Of a stretch of DNA of 64,000 nt, positions 8,579-17,155 are shown piece by piece. The stretch is taken from assembly GCF_900156315.1 (NCBI RefSeq), contig NZ_FTNI01000033.1:45419-109418 (forward strand). The letters run 5' to 3'. Source of the stretch: Microbispora rosea. Lineage in GTDB: Bacteria; Actinomycetota; Actinomycetes; Streptosporangiales; Streptosporangiaceae. Under the pieces are notes generated by a model. It saw nothing but the letters and a program-made list of their open reading frames with translations. It searched no databases and was not told the origin of the DNA. Made by a program: the position numbers and the translations under genes. Numbering within the stretch: position 1 is the first letter of the stretch; every line of letters starts with the position of its first letter.

Positions 8579-8633
8579 GCGAATCGTTTCGCGCGGTGCT
8601 CAGCATCCCGGCCCCGGCGGCTGAAAGTTTCAG
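8579..8633. promoter_or_regulatory. Two TTTCG/CGAAA-type operators above the GH27 promoter
   Basis: CTGAAAGTTTCAG (8621-8633) is a 13-bp perfect inverted repeat around GAAAGTTTC. GCGAA-tcgt-TTCGC (8579-8592) lies 10 bp above the -35. GAAAGTTTC-type sites are known operators of LacI-family repressors in front of actinomycete xylanase and glycosidase genes; their use here is inferred from position. Confidence 0.6.
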
Positions 8634-8789
8634 CACGTTTCGCGGCCGACGAGAACGCGAGCATTCCGATGGACGGCAATCCGGCGGGTGGCCCGGCCCG
8701 GGCTCTTGACAGTGCCCGCCGCGTCGTATTTGCTCCGCTGCACCACGCCCTCGGGTGACTCCCGGAAGGAGGACATCTCCGCCCCCGAA

Positions 8790-8805
8790 TTGTTAACGCT
8801 AACAA
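8790..8805. promoter_or_regulatory. LacI-type palindrome TTGTTAACGCTAACAA
   Basis: A 16-bp near-perfect inverted repeat with TGTTA/TAACA arms and an off-centre core resembles the TGTTAGCGCTAACA operators of actinobacterial LacI regulators. It lies 220 bp above the GH27 -35 and 313 bp before the CopD-CtaG start, so its target is unclear. Confidence 0.5.
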
Positions 8806-9118
8806 CTCCGCGAGAACCACACTCGGCGAGAACCGCCGGAAGGAATGCCCAGCCGTCCCGCAAGCGCGCGGCGTCTCGCGTCCGACCCCGCGAGACAGCG
8901 CGAACACACTGGCCCGTCCCCCACCCGGCTCACCCTGAGGGAGGAAAGAGAGCTCGGACATCGACCACAAAAGTGGGCGTTGCACGTTTCAGCCCGACAT
9001 AACGGTTCAGTCGGGGCATCGGGGATGGCGGCCGATCCCGCCGCGGGGACTCCCCTGAGAACGACATTTCGGTCATACTCGCTAACGATCAACGGTGCCG
9101 AGCCGAGGACGTCCGACG

Positions 9119-10981
9119 ATGACACCCCCCCAGCGCCGCCACGGCGTGGTAGTCCCCGCTGTCGCCGCGACGGCCTTCGCCGTACTGGCGCTCGCCCTGT
9201 GGTTCGGCGGCGGCAGACCGCAACCGGCGATCCAGGGCCTGCCCTCCCCCGGCGCCCTGACGACCTGGGGCCTGCCGGTCGCGCGACTCGTCCACGACGT
9301 CTGCGCCGCGGCCACCGTCGGGACCCTGCTGGCGGCCGTCGTGCTGGCCCCCGCCAGCGGCCGGGCCGTCGTGCGGGCGGCCGGAGACTGGGCGCTCGGC
9401 TGGGCGGCGAGCGCGGCGGTCACCGAGGTCCTGACGCTGTCGGACTTCATCGGACTGCCTCCGGGAGACGCACTGCGCTCCGGCGCGCTGCCCGCCTTCC
9501 TTCTCCACATCCCGCAGGGTCAGGCGTTCCTGACGGTGACGCTCGCGGCCCTGGCGGTCGCCGCCGGGACGCGTCTGCCGGACGGTCCCCTGCTCCGGCT
9601 CACGCTGCTCGCGGTGGCGCTCCTCACGGTGCTGCCCCCGGTGTACGTGGGCCACTCCGCGTCGGCCGCCGACCACAATCTCGCCGTACTGAGCCTGATG
9701 GCGCACGTCGCGGCCGTCGCGCTGTGGACCGGCGGACTGTACGCCCTCGTGGCGCACCTGCGCGCCGCGCCCGGGCTCACCGTCGCCGTGCGCCGCTTCA
9801 GCACGCTCGCGCTGGGCTGCTTCGTCGCCGTCGGGGCGTCCGGCGCCCTCAACGCCTGGGTGCGGCTCGGCTCTGTGCCTCTGCTGTGGCAGTCGAGGTA
9901 CGGCCTGCTCGTGCTGACCAAGATCGCCGCGCTCGCGGCGCTCGGCTGGTTCGGGTGGCGGCACCGGCGCAGGACCATCGAGGCGATGGACACCGGCGGG
10001 GCCCGCGCGCCGTTCCTCCGCCTCGCCTGCGGCGAGATCGCGGTGATGGCCGGCACGCTGGGCCTGGCCGTGGCACTGGGACGCACGCCCCCGCCGCCCA
10101 CGGAGACGGCCGTCCACCAGCACGACGCCCTGGGGTACGCCCTGCCTCCCTTCACCCCTGGCGCGCTCGTCACCGAGGTGCGGCCCGATCCGCTCGCGCT
10201 GCTCCTGCTGGCCGCCGCGCTCGCCGCGTACCTGTCCGGCGTACGGCGGCTGTCGCGCGCTCCGGGGGAGGGCGACGGGTGGCCGGCCTGGCGGACCGCC
10301 TCCTGGGTGGCCGGTCTGGCCGTGATCGGCTATGCCACCTCGGGAGGCGTGGCGGCGTACGCGCCGGCGCTGTTCTCCGCGCACGCGGCGCAGTACGCGC
10401 TGCTCGGCGCCGTCGGCCCCGTGCTGCTCGTGTTCGGCGCGCCGATGACGTTGTGGCGACGTGCCCGTCCGGATGCGGACCCCACCGGCGGTCCCGCCGG
10501 CCGCGCGCTGTCCCACCCGGTGACGGCCCTGGTCCTATACGCGCTGCCGTATCCGGCGCTGTATCTGACCGGCCTGTTCGGGGACGCCCAGCCGAGCCTC
10601 GCCCTGCGGCTGGCCGCGCAGACGGCGGTGACGGTCACCGCGGTGCTGTTCCTCGCGGTGGCCGCCGGCGTGGACCCGCTCCCCCGCGCGATCCGGCCGC
10701 AGATCCGCGCCTGGATGCTCGCCGGGGCGATCGCCGTACGCGCGTGGGCGGGCCTGGTGGTGCTGGCCGGGCCGCCGCAGGCGCCGGAGTGGTATGCGGC
10801 GCTCGGACTGCCGTGGGCGCCGGACCGGGCGGCCGACCAGCGGCTGGGGGCGCTGCTCGGCACCGGCGTGACCGTCGCCGTCCTCGCGGGCCTGCTCGCA
10901 CTGCTGCTCGTCCGCTGGCGGGCGGCGCGGCGCAGGACCGCCGCTGCCGCCCCCTCGGGGACGTCCGTGGGCGCCCGCTGA
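9119..10981 (+). CDS. CopD-CtaG fusion: copper resistance D domain plus cytochrome oxidase assembly domain
   Basis: 620 residues of mostly membrane helices. The N-terminal half is CopD-like: HVCAAATVGTLLAA-type helix, PPVYVGHSASAADHNLAVLSLMAHVAAVALWTGG with conserved histidines, then the FVAVGASGALNAWVRLGS helix. The C-terminal half is CtaG/caa3-assembly-like (ALFSAHAAQYALLGAVGPVLLVFGAP; LYALPYPALYLTGLF). CopD proteins import or bind copper and CtaG delivers copper to cytochrome c oxidase, so a copper-supply role at the membrane is likely. The ATG at 9119 follows a GAGGAC sequence; the upstream GTG at 9095 is less well placed. It is separated from ycnI by the GH27 gene, unlike the usual tight cluster. 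Confidence 0.85.
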   Translation: MTPPQRRHGVVVPAVAATAFAVLALALWFGGGRPQPAIQGLPSPGALTTWGLPVARLVHDVCAAATVGTLLAAVVLAPASGRAVVRAAGDWALGWAASAAVTEVLTLSDFIGLPPGDALRSGALPAFLLHIPQGQAFLTVTLAALAVAAGTRLPDGPLLRLTLLAVALLTVLPPVYVGHSASAADHNLAVLSLMAHVAAVALWTGGLYALVAHLRAAPGLTVAVRRFSTLALGCFVAVGASGALNAWVRLGSVPLLWQSRYGLLVLTKIAALAALGWFGWRHRRRTIEAMDTGGARAPFLRLACGEIAVMAGTLGLAVALGRTPPPPTETAVHQHDALGYALPPFTPGALVTEVRPDPLALLLLAAALAAYLSGVRRLSRAPGEGDGWPAWRTASWVAGLAVIGYATSGGVAAYAPALFSAHAAQYALLGAVGPVLLVFGAPMTLWRRARPDADPTGGPAGRALSHPVTALVLYALPYPALYLTGLFGDAQPSLALRLAAQTAVTVTAVLFLAVAAGVDPLPRAIRPQIRAWMLAGAIAVRAWAGLVVLAGPPQAPEWYAALGLPWAPDRAADQRLGALLGTGVTVAVLAGLLALLLVRWRAARRRTAAAAPSGTSVGAR

Positions 10982-10985
10982 CGGA

Positions 10986-10999
10986 GCGCGGCGCCGCGC
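10986..10999. terminator. Short palindrome between convergent genes
   Basis: GCGCGGCGCCGCGC, a perfect 14-bp palindrome, fills most of the 25-bp gap between the CopD-CtaG and helicase stop codons. It could act as a weak bidirectional terminator, although a palindrome with no loop folds poorly as a hairpin. Confidence 0.35.
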
Positions 11000-11006
11000 G
11001 GGAAGG

Positions 11007-12722
11007 TCAGCGGCGGCCTCGGGGAGCCCCGTCGCGGTCCCTGCGCACGATCGGCCTCCTGCCCTTGATCGTGGTGTGGCGCAGCGCCGCGACCACCTCG
11101 TCCACGGCGCCGTCCGGGATCTCGACCAGGGTGAACCGGTCGGCGATCTCGATCGCCCCGATCTCGCGCCCGCTGACCCGGGTCTCCCCGGTGATCGCGC
11201 CGACGATGTCCTGGGGACGCACGCCCGCGCTGCGGCCCGCGCCGACGAAGACGCGGCTCATCGCGCCGCCCCCGCGCCGCCCGCGCCGGTCGTCGCGGCC
11301 CTGCCTGTCGTCGCGCGCGCCGCGCTCGGCCCGCTGCGGGCGCGGCGTGACCTCGGGGATCTCCTCCTCGTCGGCGGCGGCGCCGGTCGACTCGTGGGCG
11401 AGCTTGACCGCCGCGAGCGCGATGTCGACCAGGTCGAACTCGTCGGCGAGCGTCTCGACCACCACGCGGAAGCGGTCGAGGTCGCCGTCCTCCATCAGGC
11501 TCTCCTGCAGCGCGGCCCTGGTCAGCTCCAGCCGCCGGGCGCGCAGGTCGGCGACCGTCGGCACCTTCTCGACCGCGATCTTGCTGCGGGTGACGCGCTC
11601 GATGGTCTTGAGCATGCGGTGCTCGCGCGGCTCGGCGAGCGTGATCGCGACGCCCTCGCGCCCGGCGCGGCCCACCCGGCCGATGCGGTGCACGTACGAC
11701 TCGGGCGCGGACGGCACGTCGTAGTTGATGACATGGGTGAGCTGCTCGATGTCGAGGCCGCGCGCGGCCACGTCGGTCGCGACGAGCAGGTCGGCCGTCC
11801 CGCTGCGCAGCCGGCCCATGACCCGGTCGCGCTGCTCCTGGCCCATGCCGCCGTGCAGGGCCTCGGCGCGGTAGCCGCGGCCGTTCATGGTCTCGGTGAG
11901 GCTGTCGACCTCCTCACGGGTGCGGCAGAAGACGATCGCCGCGGTCGGCGCCTCCACGTCGAGCACGCGGCCCAGCGCGGCCGGCTTGTACGCCCGGCTC
12001 ACGATGTAGGCGCTCTGCCGGATGAGCGGGGCCTCGCCGGCGGCGGGCGCCTCCCGCTCGATCCTGATCCGCACCGGCTCGCGCAGGTGGCGGCGGGCGA
12101 TCCCGTCGATGCGCGGCGGCATGGTCGCGGAGAACAGCACGGTCTGCCGGTTCTCCGGGGTCTCCTGAAGGATCGCCTCGATGTCGTCGGCGAAGCCCAT
12201 GTCGAGCATCTCGTCGGCCTCGTCGAGGACGATCATGCGCAGGCCCTTGAGCGGCAGAGTGCCCCTGCCGATGTGGTCGAGCGCCCGCCCCGGAGTGGCG
12301 ACGACGACGTCCACGCCGCGCTCAAGCGCCCGCAGCTGCCGCCCGATCGGCTGCCCGCCGTAGATTGGCAGCACCCGCGTGCCGAGATCGCGGCCGTAGC
12401 GGTGCATGGCCTCCGACACCTGCACGGCCAGTTCGCGGGTGGGCACCAGCACCAGCCCGCCGGGCTCGCCACCGTCGGCTTCCAAGGCCGCAGGGTGGCC
12501 GGCATGCAGCCGCTGGAGCATGGGCAGGGCGAACGCGGCCGTCTTGCCTGTGCCGGTCGCGGCCTGCCCGAGGAGGTCACGGCCCTCCAGCAACGGCGGG
12601 ATGGCCTCCCGCTGGATGGGCGTGGGCTCCTCGTAGCCGAGACCGGTCAAGGCCTTGAGGAGCTCGGGGCCCAGCGCCAGATCGGCGAATCCGGGTCCTT
12701 CATCGATCTCGTTCACGACCAT
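11007..12722 (-). CDS. DEAD-box ATP-dependent RNA helicase with C-terminal RNA-binding domain
   Basis: 571 residues. Helicase motifs are in order: Q motif (F12, PTPIQ at 33-37), motif I AATGTGKT (54-61), PTRELAVQV, TPGR, DEAD in VLDEADEM, SAT, the RGLD region, and HRIGRVGRAGREG. A C-terminal DbpA-like RNA-binding domain follows (VFVGAGRSAGVRPQDIVGAI ... FTLVEIPDGAVDEVVAALR), after an Arg/Asp/Gly-rich linker. Length and layout fit the CsdA/DeaD-type group that unwinds structured RNA in ribosome assembly and cold response; the exact member is not resolvable. The leader before ATG 12722 contains a repeated GGACCAGGAGCA unit that supplies the ribosome site. Confidence 0.93.
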   Translation of the reverse strand: MVVNEIDEGPGFADLALGPELLKALTGLGYEEPTPIQREAIPPLLEGRDLLGQAATGTGKTAAFALPMLQRLHAGHPAALEADGGEPGGLVLVPTRELAVQVSEAMHRYGRDLGTRVLPIYGGQPIGRQLRALERGVDVVVATPGRALDHIGRGTLPLKGLRMIVLDEADEMLDMGFADDIEAILQETPENRQTVLFSATMPPRIDGIARRHLREPVRIRIEREAPAAGEAPLIRQSAYIVSRAYKPAALGRVLDVEAPTAAIVFCRTREEVDSLTETMNGRGYRAEALHGGMGQEQRDRVMGRLRSGTADLLVATDVAARGLDIEQLTHVINYDVPSAPESYVHRIGRVGRAGREGVAITLAEPREHRMLKTIERVTRSKIAVEKVPTVADLRARRLELTRAALQESLMEDGDLDRFRVVVETLADEFDLVDIALAAVKLAHESTGAAADEEEIPEVTPRPQRAERGARDDRQGRDDRRGRRGGGAMSRVFVGAGRSAGVRPQDIVGAITGETRVSGREIGAIEIADRFTLVEIPDGAVDEVVAALRHTTIKGRRPIVRRDRDGAPRGRR

Positions 12723-12828
12723 GTCCTGCTCCTGGTCCTGCTCCTGGTCCCGGCTGTGGCGGGGCGAATGTGCACGGGACGACCCTATGGTCTTTCCGCC
12801 CTTACCCCGAACGCCGCCCCCGGCACCC

Positions 12829-12863
12829 GCCCGGTGCGCCCTTGGTTCCAGGGCGCACCGGGC
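12829..12863 (-). terminator. Hairpin terminator of the VWA lipoprotein gene
   Basis: A 13-bp perfect stem (core CCGGTGCGCCC, 12831-12841, with 12851-12861) and a 9-nt loop lie 28 bp beyond the lipoprotein stop codon, ahead of the helicase promoter. Confidence 0.7.
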
Positions 12864-12890
12864 CGCGTGCCGCCGTCCTCGCGCGGGCCG

Positions 12891-14390
12891 TCAGCCCAGG
12901 TCGCGGGTGGTGCGCAGCAGTGTGGCCAGCTCGGTCACGGCCGGGTCATCGGTCCGCGCCGCCAAGCGGTCGGCCTGGTCGATCAGCTCGGCGAGGCTCC
13001 AGGTCCCGCTCTTCCCGGACCCCCGGCCGCGCAGATGCCCGGCGAGATCTGCGGCCACGGCGTCGACCTGGAGACGGACGGAGGCGCTCCCCCACAGGGC
13101 CGGGGCCAGCGCGAACACGTCGACGCTCCGGTCCGCCTCGGACGGCCGCCGGGTGTCGGGGTCCAGCCAGCGCACGGTGGCGGTGGCGAGCCGGCCGTCC
13201 GCGTCCGGGCGCAGGCGCACCCGATAGAGCGCGGTGACCGAGTGACCGGGACCGACCTCCCCGCCGTCCTTGCTGTCGTCGCGGAAGTCCTCCGAGGTCA
13301 GCGCGCGGTCCTCGTAGCCGAGGAGCGAGTACGACTCGACCGCCGACGGGTTGAAGGAGACCTGCGCCTTGGCGTCCCGGGCGCGCACCTCCAGCGTGGT
13401 GGTGAGCCGTTCGGTGAAGGCCTTGCGCACCTCGTCTTCCGTGGAGACGTACACGGCCGCGCCGTCGCCCCTGTCCGCGAGCTGCTCCATGAGCTCGTCG
13501 CCGTACTCGCGGCCGACGCCCACGCACAGCAGGGTGATCTTCTTCCCCGCGTACTCGCTCACCCGGTCGAGGATCGCCTGCCAGGCGGTCTCGCCGGTGT
13601 TGGCCAGGCCGTCGGAGAGCAGGATGACGCGGTTGGTGGCGTCCTCGCGGAAGGCGCCGGCCGCCAGGCGGTAGCCGGCCTCCAAGCCGTCCGACAGGTT
13701 GGTCGATCCGCCGGCGCCGAGCATGTCGACGGCCTCGTGCAGCTCGGACCGGTAGGTGACCGCCGTCGTCTCCGCGACCACCTGGGCCGTTTCGCGGAAG
13801 GACACGATGGACACCTGGTCGCCGGGCACGAGCTGGTCGACGAGCGTGTGCAGCGCCCGGCGCACGAGGTCGAGTCTGCCGGGCTCGGCCATGGACCCGG
13901 AGACGTCGACCACGAAGGTCAGGCTGACGGGCCGCCGCACCGACGCGTCCGGCTCGCGGGTCTGCAGGCCGACGCGGAGCAGCGCCGCCTGTTCCCCGGG
14001 CAGCCTGGCCCCGTCGAGGTGGACGGCGAAGCCGTCGCCGTCCGGCTCCGCGTAGTCCTGGCGGAAGGCGTTGACGAACTCCTCCGTACGCACCTGCCCC
14101 GGTTCTGGCAGGCGCCCCTCCTGCAGGGCACGGCGGGCGTAGCCGTAGGAGGCCGTGTCGACGTCGAGGGCGAAGGTCGAGGGCTCCTCCGCGCGGTGCT
14201 CCCCCTCTTCCCTGTCGAGTGAGGGCATCTCCGCGCCGGTGTCGTCGTGCCGGGCCGAGTCCGGGAATCCCCGGGGAGCGGCCGGCGCTCTGGCCCCGGC
14301 GTCCGGCGCGGCCGGCCCGACGGCACAGGCGGTGGCGAACAACAGGGCGATCACAGTCAGAACCGCGAGGATCGGGCTGGACTTCTTCAT
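12891..14390 (-). CDS. VWA-domain lipoprotein of the YfbK/DUF3520 type
   Basis: 499 residues. The lipobox FATAC gives a lipidated Cys22. An N-terminal YfbK-type domain (STFALDVDTASYGYARRAL, TEEFVNAFRQDY) is followed by a von Willebrand A domain with an intact metal site (FVVDVSGSMAEPGRLDLV; later LSDGLANTGE), and a C-terminal DUF3520 region (LLGYEDRAL, HSVTALYRVRLRP). Such proteins sit on the outer membrane face and are thought to bind partners through the metal site; the physiological role is not established. The start at 14390 follows GGAGG and gives a clean signal peptide; the frame upstream to 14528 is rejected. It is transcribed alone. Confidence 0.9.
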   Translation of the reverse strand: MKKSSPILAVLTVIALLFATACAVGPAAPDAGARAPAAPRGFPDSARHDDTGAEMPSLDREEGEHRAEEPSTFALDVDTASYGYARRALQEGRLPEPGQVRTEEFVNAFRQDYAEPDGDGFAVHLDGARLPGEQAALLRVGLQTREPDASVRRPVSLTFVVDVSGSMAEPGRLDLVRRALHTLVDQLVPGDQVSIVSFRETAQVVAETTAVTYRSELHEAVDMLGAGGSTNLSDGLEAGYRLAAGAFREDATNRVILLSDGLANTGETAWQAILDRVSEYAGKKITLLCVGVGREYGDELMEQLADRGDGAAVYVSTEDEVRKAFTERLTTTLEVRARDAKAQVSFNPSAVESYSLLGYEDRALTSEDFRDDSKDGGEVGPGHSVTALYRVRLRPDADGRLATATVRWLDPDTRRPSEADRSVDVFALAPALWGSASVRLQVDAVAADLAGHLRGRGSGKSGTWSLAELIDQADRLAARTDDPAVTELATLLRTTRDLG

Positions 14391-14557
14391 GGGCGCCTCC
14401 GAGGTAGGTCCACCCTCTGGGACGGACCCCGGACGGCCGTGCGCCGCCTCGGTCATCCAAGTGAGGGCGAACCGTTCCCCGCTCGTGATCATCGAAGCCC
14501 GGTACGTCACCCCTGCCTCAGGGGTCACACTCCCGGAGCCGCCCAGGAGGACATACC

Positions 14558-15751
14558 GTGTTGGTCGTGGATCTTCGGGAGCTGAGACGGGCCAGGTTCG
14601 CGGTGTCGGTCACCTTCGCCCTGCACGGAGCGGTGACCGGCGGCTTCGCCTCCCGCATCCCCTGGATCCAGGACCACGTCGGGGCCGGTCCCGGCGGGCT
14701 CGGGCTCGCCCTGCTCGCGCCCGCGGTCGGCTCCATCCTCGCGATGCCGACCGCGGGACGCCTCACGCACCGGTTCGGCGGGCGGGCCGTCACCCGCGTC
14801 TCGATCGGCCTGTGGTGCCTGATCCTCGTCCTGCCCCCGCTGGCGCCGGACCTGCCCCTGCTGTGCGCGGCGCTCATGCTGTACGGCGCGGTGGCCGGCA
14901 TCGGCGACGTCGCGATGAACGCCCAGGGGGTGGTGGTCGAGCAGCGGCTCGGCCGTTCGATCATGTCCGGACTGCACGGCATGTGGAGCGTGGGGACGCT
15001 CGTGGGCGGCGCGGTGGGCACGCTGGCGGCGAGCGCGGGCCTCGACGCCCGGCTCCATCTGGGCGGCACGGCAATCGTGCTGTTCCTCGTGGCCCTGGCC
15101 GTCGGACCGCTGCTGCTCGACGTGCGGGCGGGCGAGGACGAGCCGGCCCCGCCCCACTTCGTGCTGCCGCCGCGCGGAGTGCTGCTCATCGGGCTGGTGG
15201 GGTTCTGCGCGGTGTTCGGCGAGGCCGCCGCCCAGGACTGGTGCGCGGTCTATCTCCGCCAGGTCGCGGGCGCGTCCCAGGCGGTGGGCGCCGCGGCGTA
15301 CACGGCCTTCGCCTGCACGATGGCCGCGGGCCGGTTGTGCGGCGACGCGGTGGTGCGGCGGCTGGGGCCGGTGGCGACCGTGCGCGGCGGCGGCGCACTG
15401 GCGGCGCTCGGCGGGCTGCTCGTCGTGGTCTCCCGTACCCCGGTGCCGGCGATCGCCGGGTTCATGCTGATCGGCGTGGGGATCGCCGTGGTCATCCCGC
15501 TGGTGTTCGCGGCGGCGGGCAACGCCGGGCCCTCACCGAGCGCAGGTGTCGCGGGCGCGGCCACCGTGAGCTACGCGTCGGGGTTCTTCGCGCCGAGCGC
15601 CATCGGCGGGATCGCCACGCTGGCCGGACTTCCCGTCTCGTTCGCGCTGGTCACCGCGCTGCTGCTGGCGGTCCTGCTGGGCGCGCGCAGGCTCGCGCCC
15701 TCGGCCGGGAAGGCGCGTCAGGAGACGCGGCAGGCCCCGCACGGGCAGTAG
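14558..15751 (+). CDS. MFS transporter (YbjJ-like)
   Basis: 397 residues with about 12 membrane helices. Family landmarks are GGFASRIPWIQDHVG at the first helix, the cytoplasmic loop motif GRLTHRFGGRAVTR, and MNAQGVVVEQRLGRSIMSGLHGMWSVG in the middle. YbjJ-like proteins are poorly characterised exporters with unknown substrates. The GTG start is preceded by AGGAGG at ideal spacing. Its last 219 bp overlap, tail to tail, the reading frame of the acyltransferase on the other strand. Confidence 0.88.
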   Translation: MLVVDLRELRRARFAVSVTFALHGAVTGGFASRIPWIQDHVGAGPGGLGLALLAPAVGSILAMPTAGRLTHRFGGRAVTRVSIGLWCLILVLPPLAPDLPLLCAALMLYGAVAGIGDVAMNAQGVVVEQRLGRSIMSGLHGMWSVGTLVGGAVGTLAASAGLDARLHLGGTAIVLFLVALAVGPLLLDVRAGEDEPAPPHFVLPPRGVLLIGLVGFCAVFGEAAAQDWCAVYLRQVAGASQAVGAAAYTAFACTMAAGRLCGDAVVRRLGPVATVRGGGALAALGGLLVVVSRTPVPAIAGFMLIGVGIAVVIPLVFAAAGNAGPSPSAGVAGAATVSYASGFFAPSAIGGIATLAGLPVSFALVTALLLAVLLGARRLAPSAGKARQETRQAPHGQ

Positions 15752-17074
15752 TGCCGGGACCTCGGCCGAGGTCTCCGTCGTACGCGTACGGGAGCCTGCC
15801 CAGCGGGACAGGCGACGGCCCAGGGACTGGGCCGGGCGCTCGACGGCGCGGTAGGTCAGCGCGGAGCAGGCGAGCACCACCCCGAGCAGCAGGACGGCCA
15901 TGGCCAGGCGTTCGGCGAGGGAGAAGCGGCCCGGGTCCGTCGTCAGCCGCCGGAGCACCTGCACGGCGAGGGGATGCAGCAGGTAGACGGAGTAGCTGAT
16001 CAGGCCGAGCCCCACGAGGGCGCGGGGCATCGGCCGGCGCCGCAGAAGACGGGCGGCCAGGAAAGTGGCCCAGGCCGCGGCGACGGCCGTGGACCAGCCC
16101 CAGGTGAACGCCAGCGCCTGGTCGGCGGGCATGCCCCAGCCGGGGCCGAACGCCCACGCGGCGCCGATGGACGCGACCGGGACGCACACCAGCGCCCACC
16201 CGCTCCTCTTCCAGCGCAGCCGCCCCTGGTCGAGCCGGTAGAGCACGGTGCCGGCGAGCATCGTCGCGAGGATGGCGAGGCTCTGCCACGCCCCGATCCG
16301 GCTGTTGGCGCCGAGCAGCACGAGAGCCAGCACGGCCGCGGCCGCGGTGCCGCACACGCGCAGCCGCCCGCGACACGCCAGCGACGCGGCCGCCGCGAGC
16401 AACACGACCGCCGTGACGACCACGACCTGGGCGGTGCCGGCGCCCCTCGACAGCGCGCCCGCCGGAAGCAGTCCGCCCAGGGTGACGGCCGCCGCGGCGA
16501 AGGCGATCATGCCCGTGGTGCCGGCACGGTGCACGCCCGCCACGAACATCGCCGTCACGAGCAGGTAGAAGACCATTTCGTACGACAGCGTCCAGAACAC
16601 GTTGACGACGCTGACCACCTGAAGGAGGTCCTGCAGCATCGTCAGGTGCGCCAGGGTGGAGATGCCCGGATTGTCGGCCAGCTGGCTCGGCAGCGTCGCG
16701 TACACGCCCGTGGCGCCGAACACCGTCCCGGCCGCCGCGGCGACGAACCACAGGGGATACAGACGGAAGACCCGGTTGATCCAGAACCCGCCGACGCTGC
16801 CGCGCCGCTCCAGCGAAACCGGCACCACGTAGCCGCTGACGAGGAAGAACACCAGCACGCCGTACTGGCCGAAGTTGAACCACTGGCTCGCGCCCGCGCG
16901 CACCTCGGGAAACAGCGCGTCCACGCAGTGCTCGAACACCACGACGAGCGCGGCCAGGCCGCGCAACGCGTCCAGCCATCCCTGCCGCGGCGACGGTGGC
17001 TGCGGCCGCGGCTGCGCGGGTGACGCCTCCTCTCCGACACCGGTCCGGTTCGTTTCCACAACATCGACGAACAT
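15533..17074 (-). CDS. Membrane acyltransferase (acyltransferase-3 family)
   Basis: 513 residues. The N-terminal block RGLAALVVVFEHC carries the family's conserved histidine. Around ten helices follow, with FFLVSGYVV, NRVFRLYPLW and ISYSVYLLHPLAVQ typical of acyltransferase-3 proteins that O-acylate polysaccharides, peptidoglycan or lipids at the membrane. The fold normally ends near AVERPAQSLGRRLSR; here the frame runs on for roughly 100 polar residues, the last 70 or so antisense to the MFS gene. There is no earlier stop codon. The start at 17074 lacks a clear ribosome site, so a slightly different start is possible. Substrate unknown. Confidence 0.85.
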   Translation of the reverse strand: MFVDVVETNRTGVGEEASPAQPRPQPPSPRQGWLDALRGLAALVVVFEHCVDALFPEVRAGASQWFNFGQYGVLVFFLVSGYVVPVSLERRGSVGGFWINRVFRLYPLWFVAAAAGTVFGATGVYATLPSQLADNPGISTLAHLTMLQDLLQVVSVVNVFWTLSYEMVFYLLVTAMFVAGVHRAGTTGMIAFAAAAVTLGGLLPAGALSRGAGTAQVVVVTAVVLLAAAASLACRGRLRVCGTAAAAVLALVLLGANSRIGAWQSLAILATMLAGTVLYRLDQGRLRWKRSGWALVCVPVASIGAAWAFGPGWGMPADQALAFTWGWSTAVAAAWATFLAARLLRRRPMPRALVGLGLISYSVYLLHPLAVQVLRRLTTDPGRFSLAERLAMAVLLLGVVLACSALTYRAVERPAQSLGRRLSRWAGSRTRTTETSAEVPALLPVRGLPRLLTRLPGRGREPARAQQDRQQQRGDQRERDGKSGQRGDPADGARREEPRRVAHGGRARDTCAR

Positions 17075-17113
17075 CCGGTCAGGGTAGGGGGTCAGCCTGG
17101 GAAAAGCGTAAGC

Positions 17114-17143
17114 GCCCCCCTGGACCTTACGGCCTCAGGGGGC
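17114..17143 (-). terminator. Terminator of the GH3 gene
   Basis: The stem GCCCCCCTG (17114-17122) pairs with CAGGGGGC (17136-17143), with one bulged C and a 13-nt loop. It lies just beyond the GH3 stop and before the acyltransferase start, and is followed in the reading direction by a T-rich TTTTCCC stretch. Confidence 0.65.
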
Positions 17144-17155
17144 ACATACGTACCA

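Larger units (their letters stand above)
8309..9118. other. 810-bp divergent regulatory region, no gene supported
   Basis: This space between GH27 (leftward) and CopD-CtaG (rightward) holds a leftward promoter, three inverted repeats and an isolated LacI-type palindrome, listed separately. Open frames here (for example 8566-8985 minus and 8688-9002 plus) have shadow-like Arg/Ser/Pro-rich compositions, and I judge them non-coding. Confidence 0.6.

Noticed and set aside
8845..11724. Very long plus-strand frame spanning CopD-CtaG and the helicase
   Set aside because: Arg/Pro-rich shadow of two real genes in other frames.
11076..14222. 1048-codon plus-strand frame
   Set aside because: Antisense to the helicase and VWA genes, which have strong motif support.
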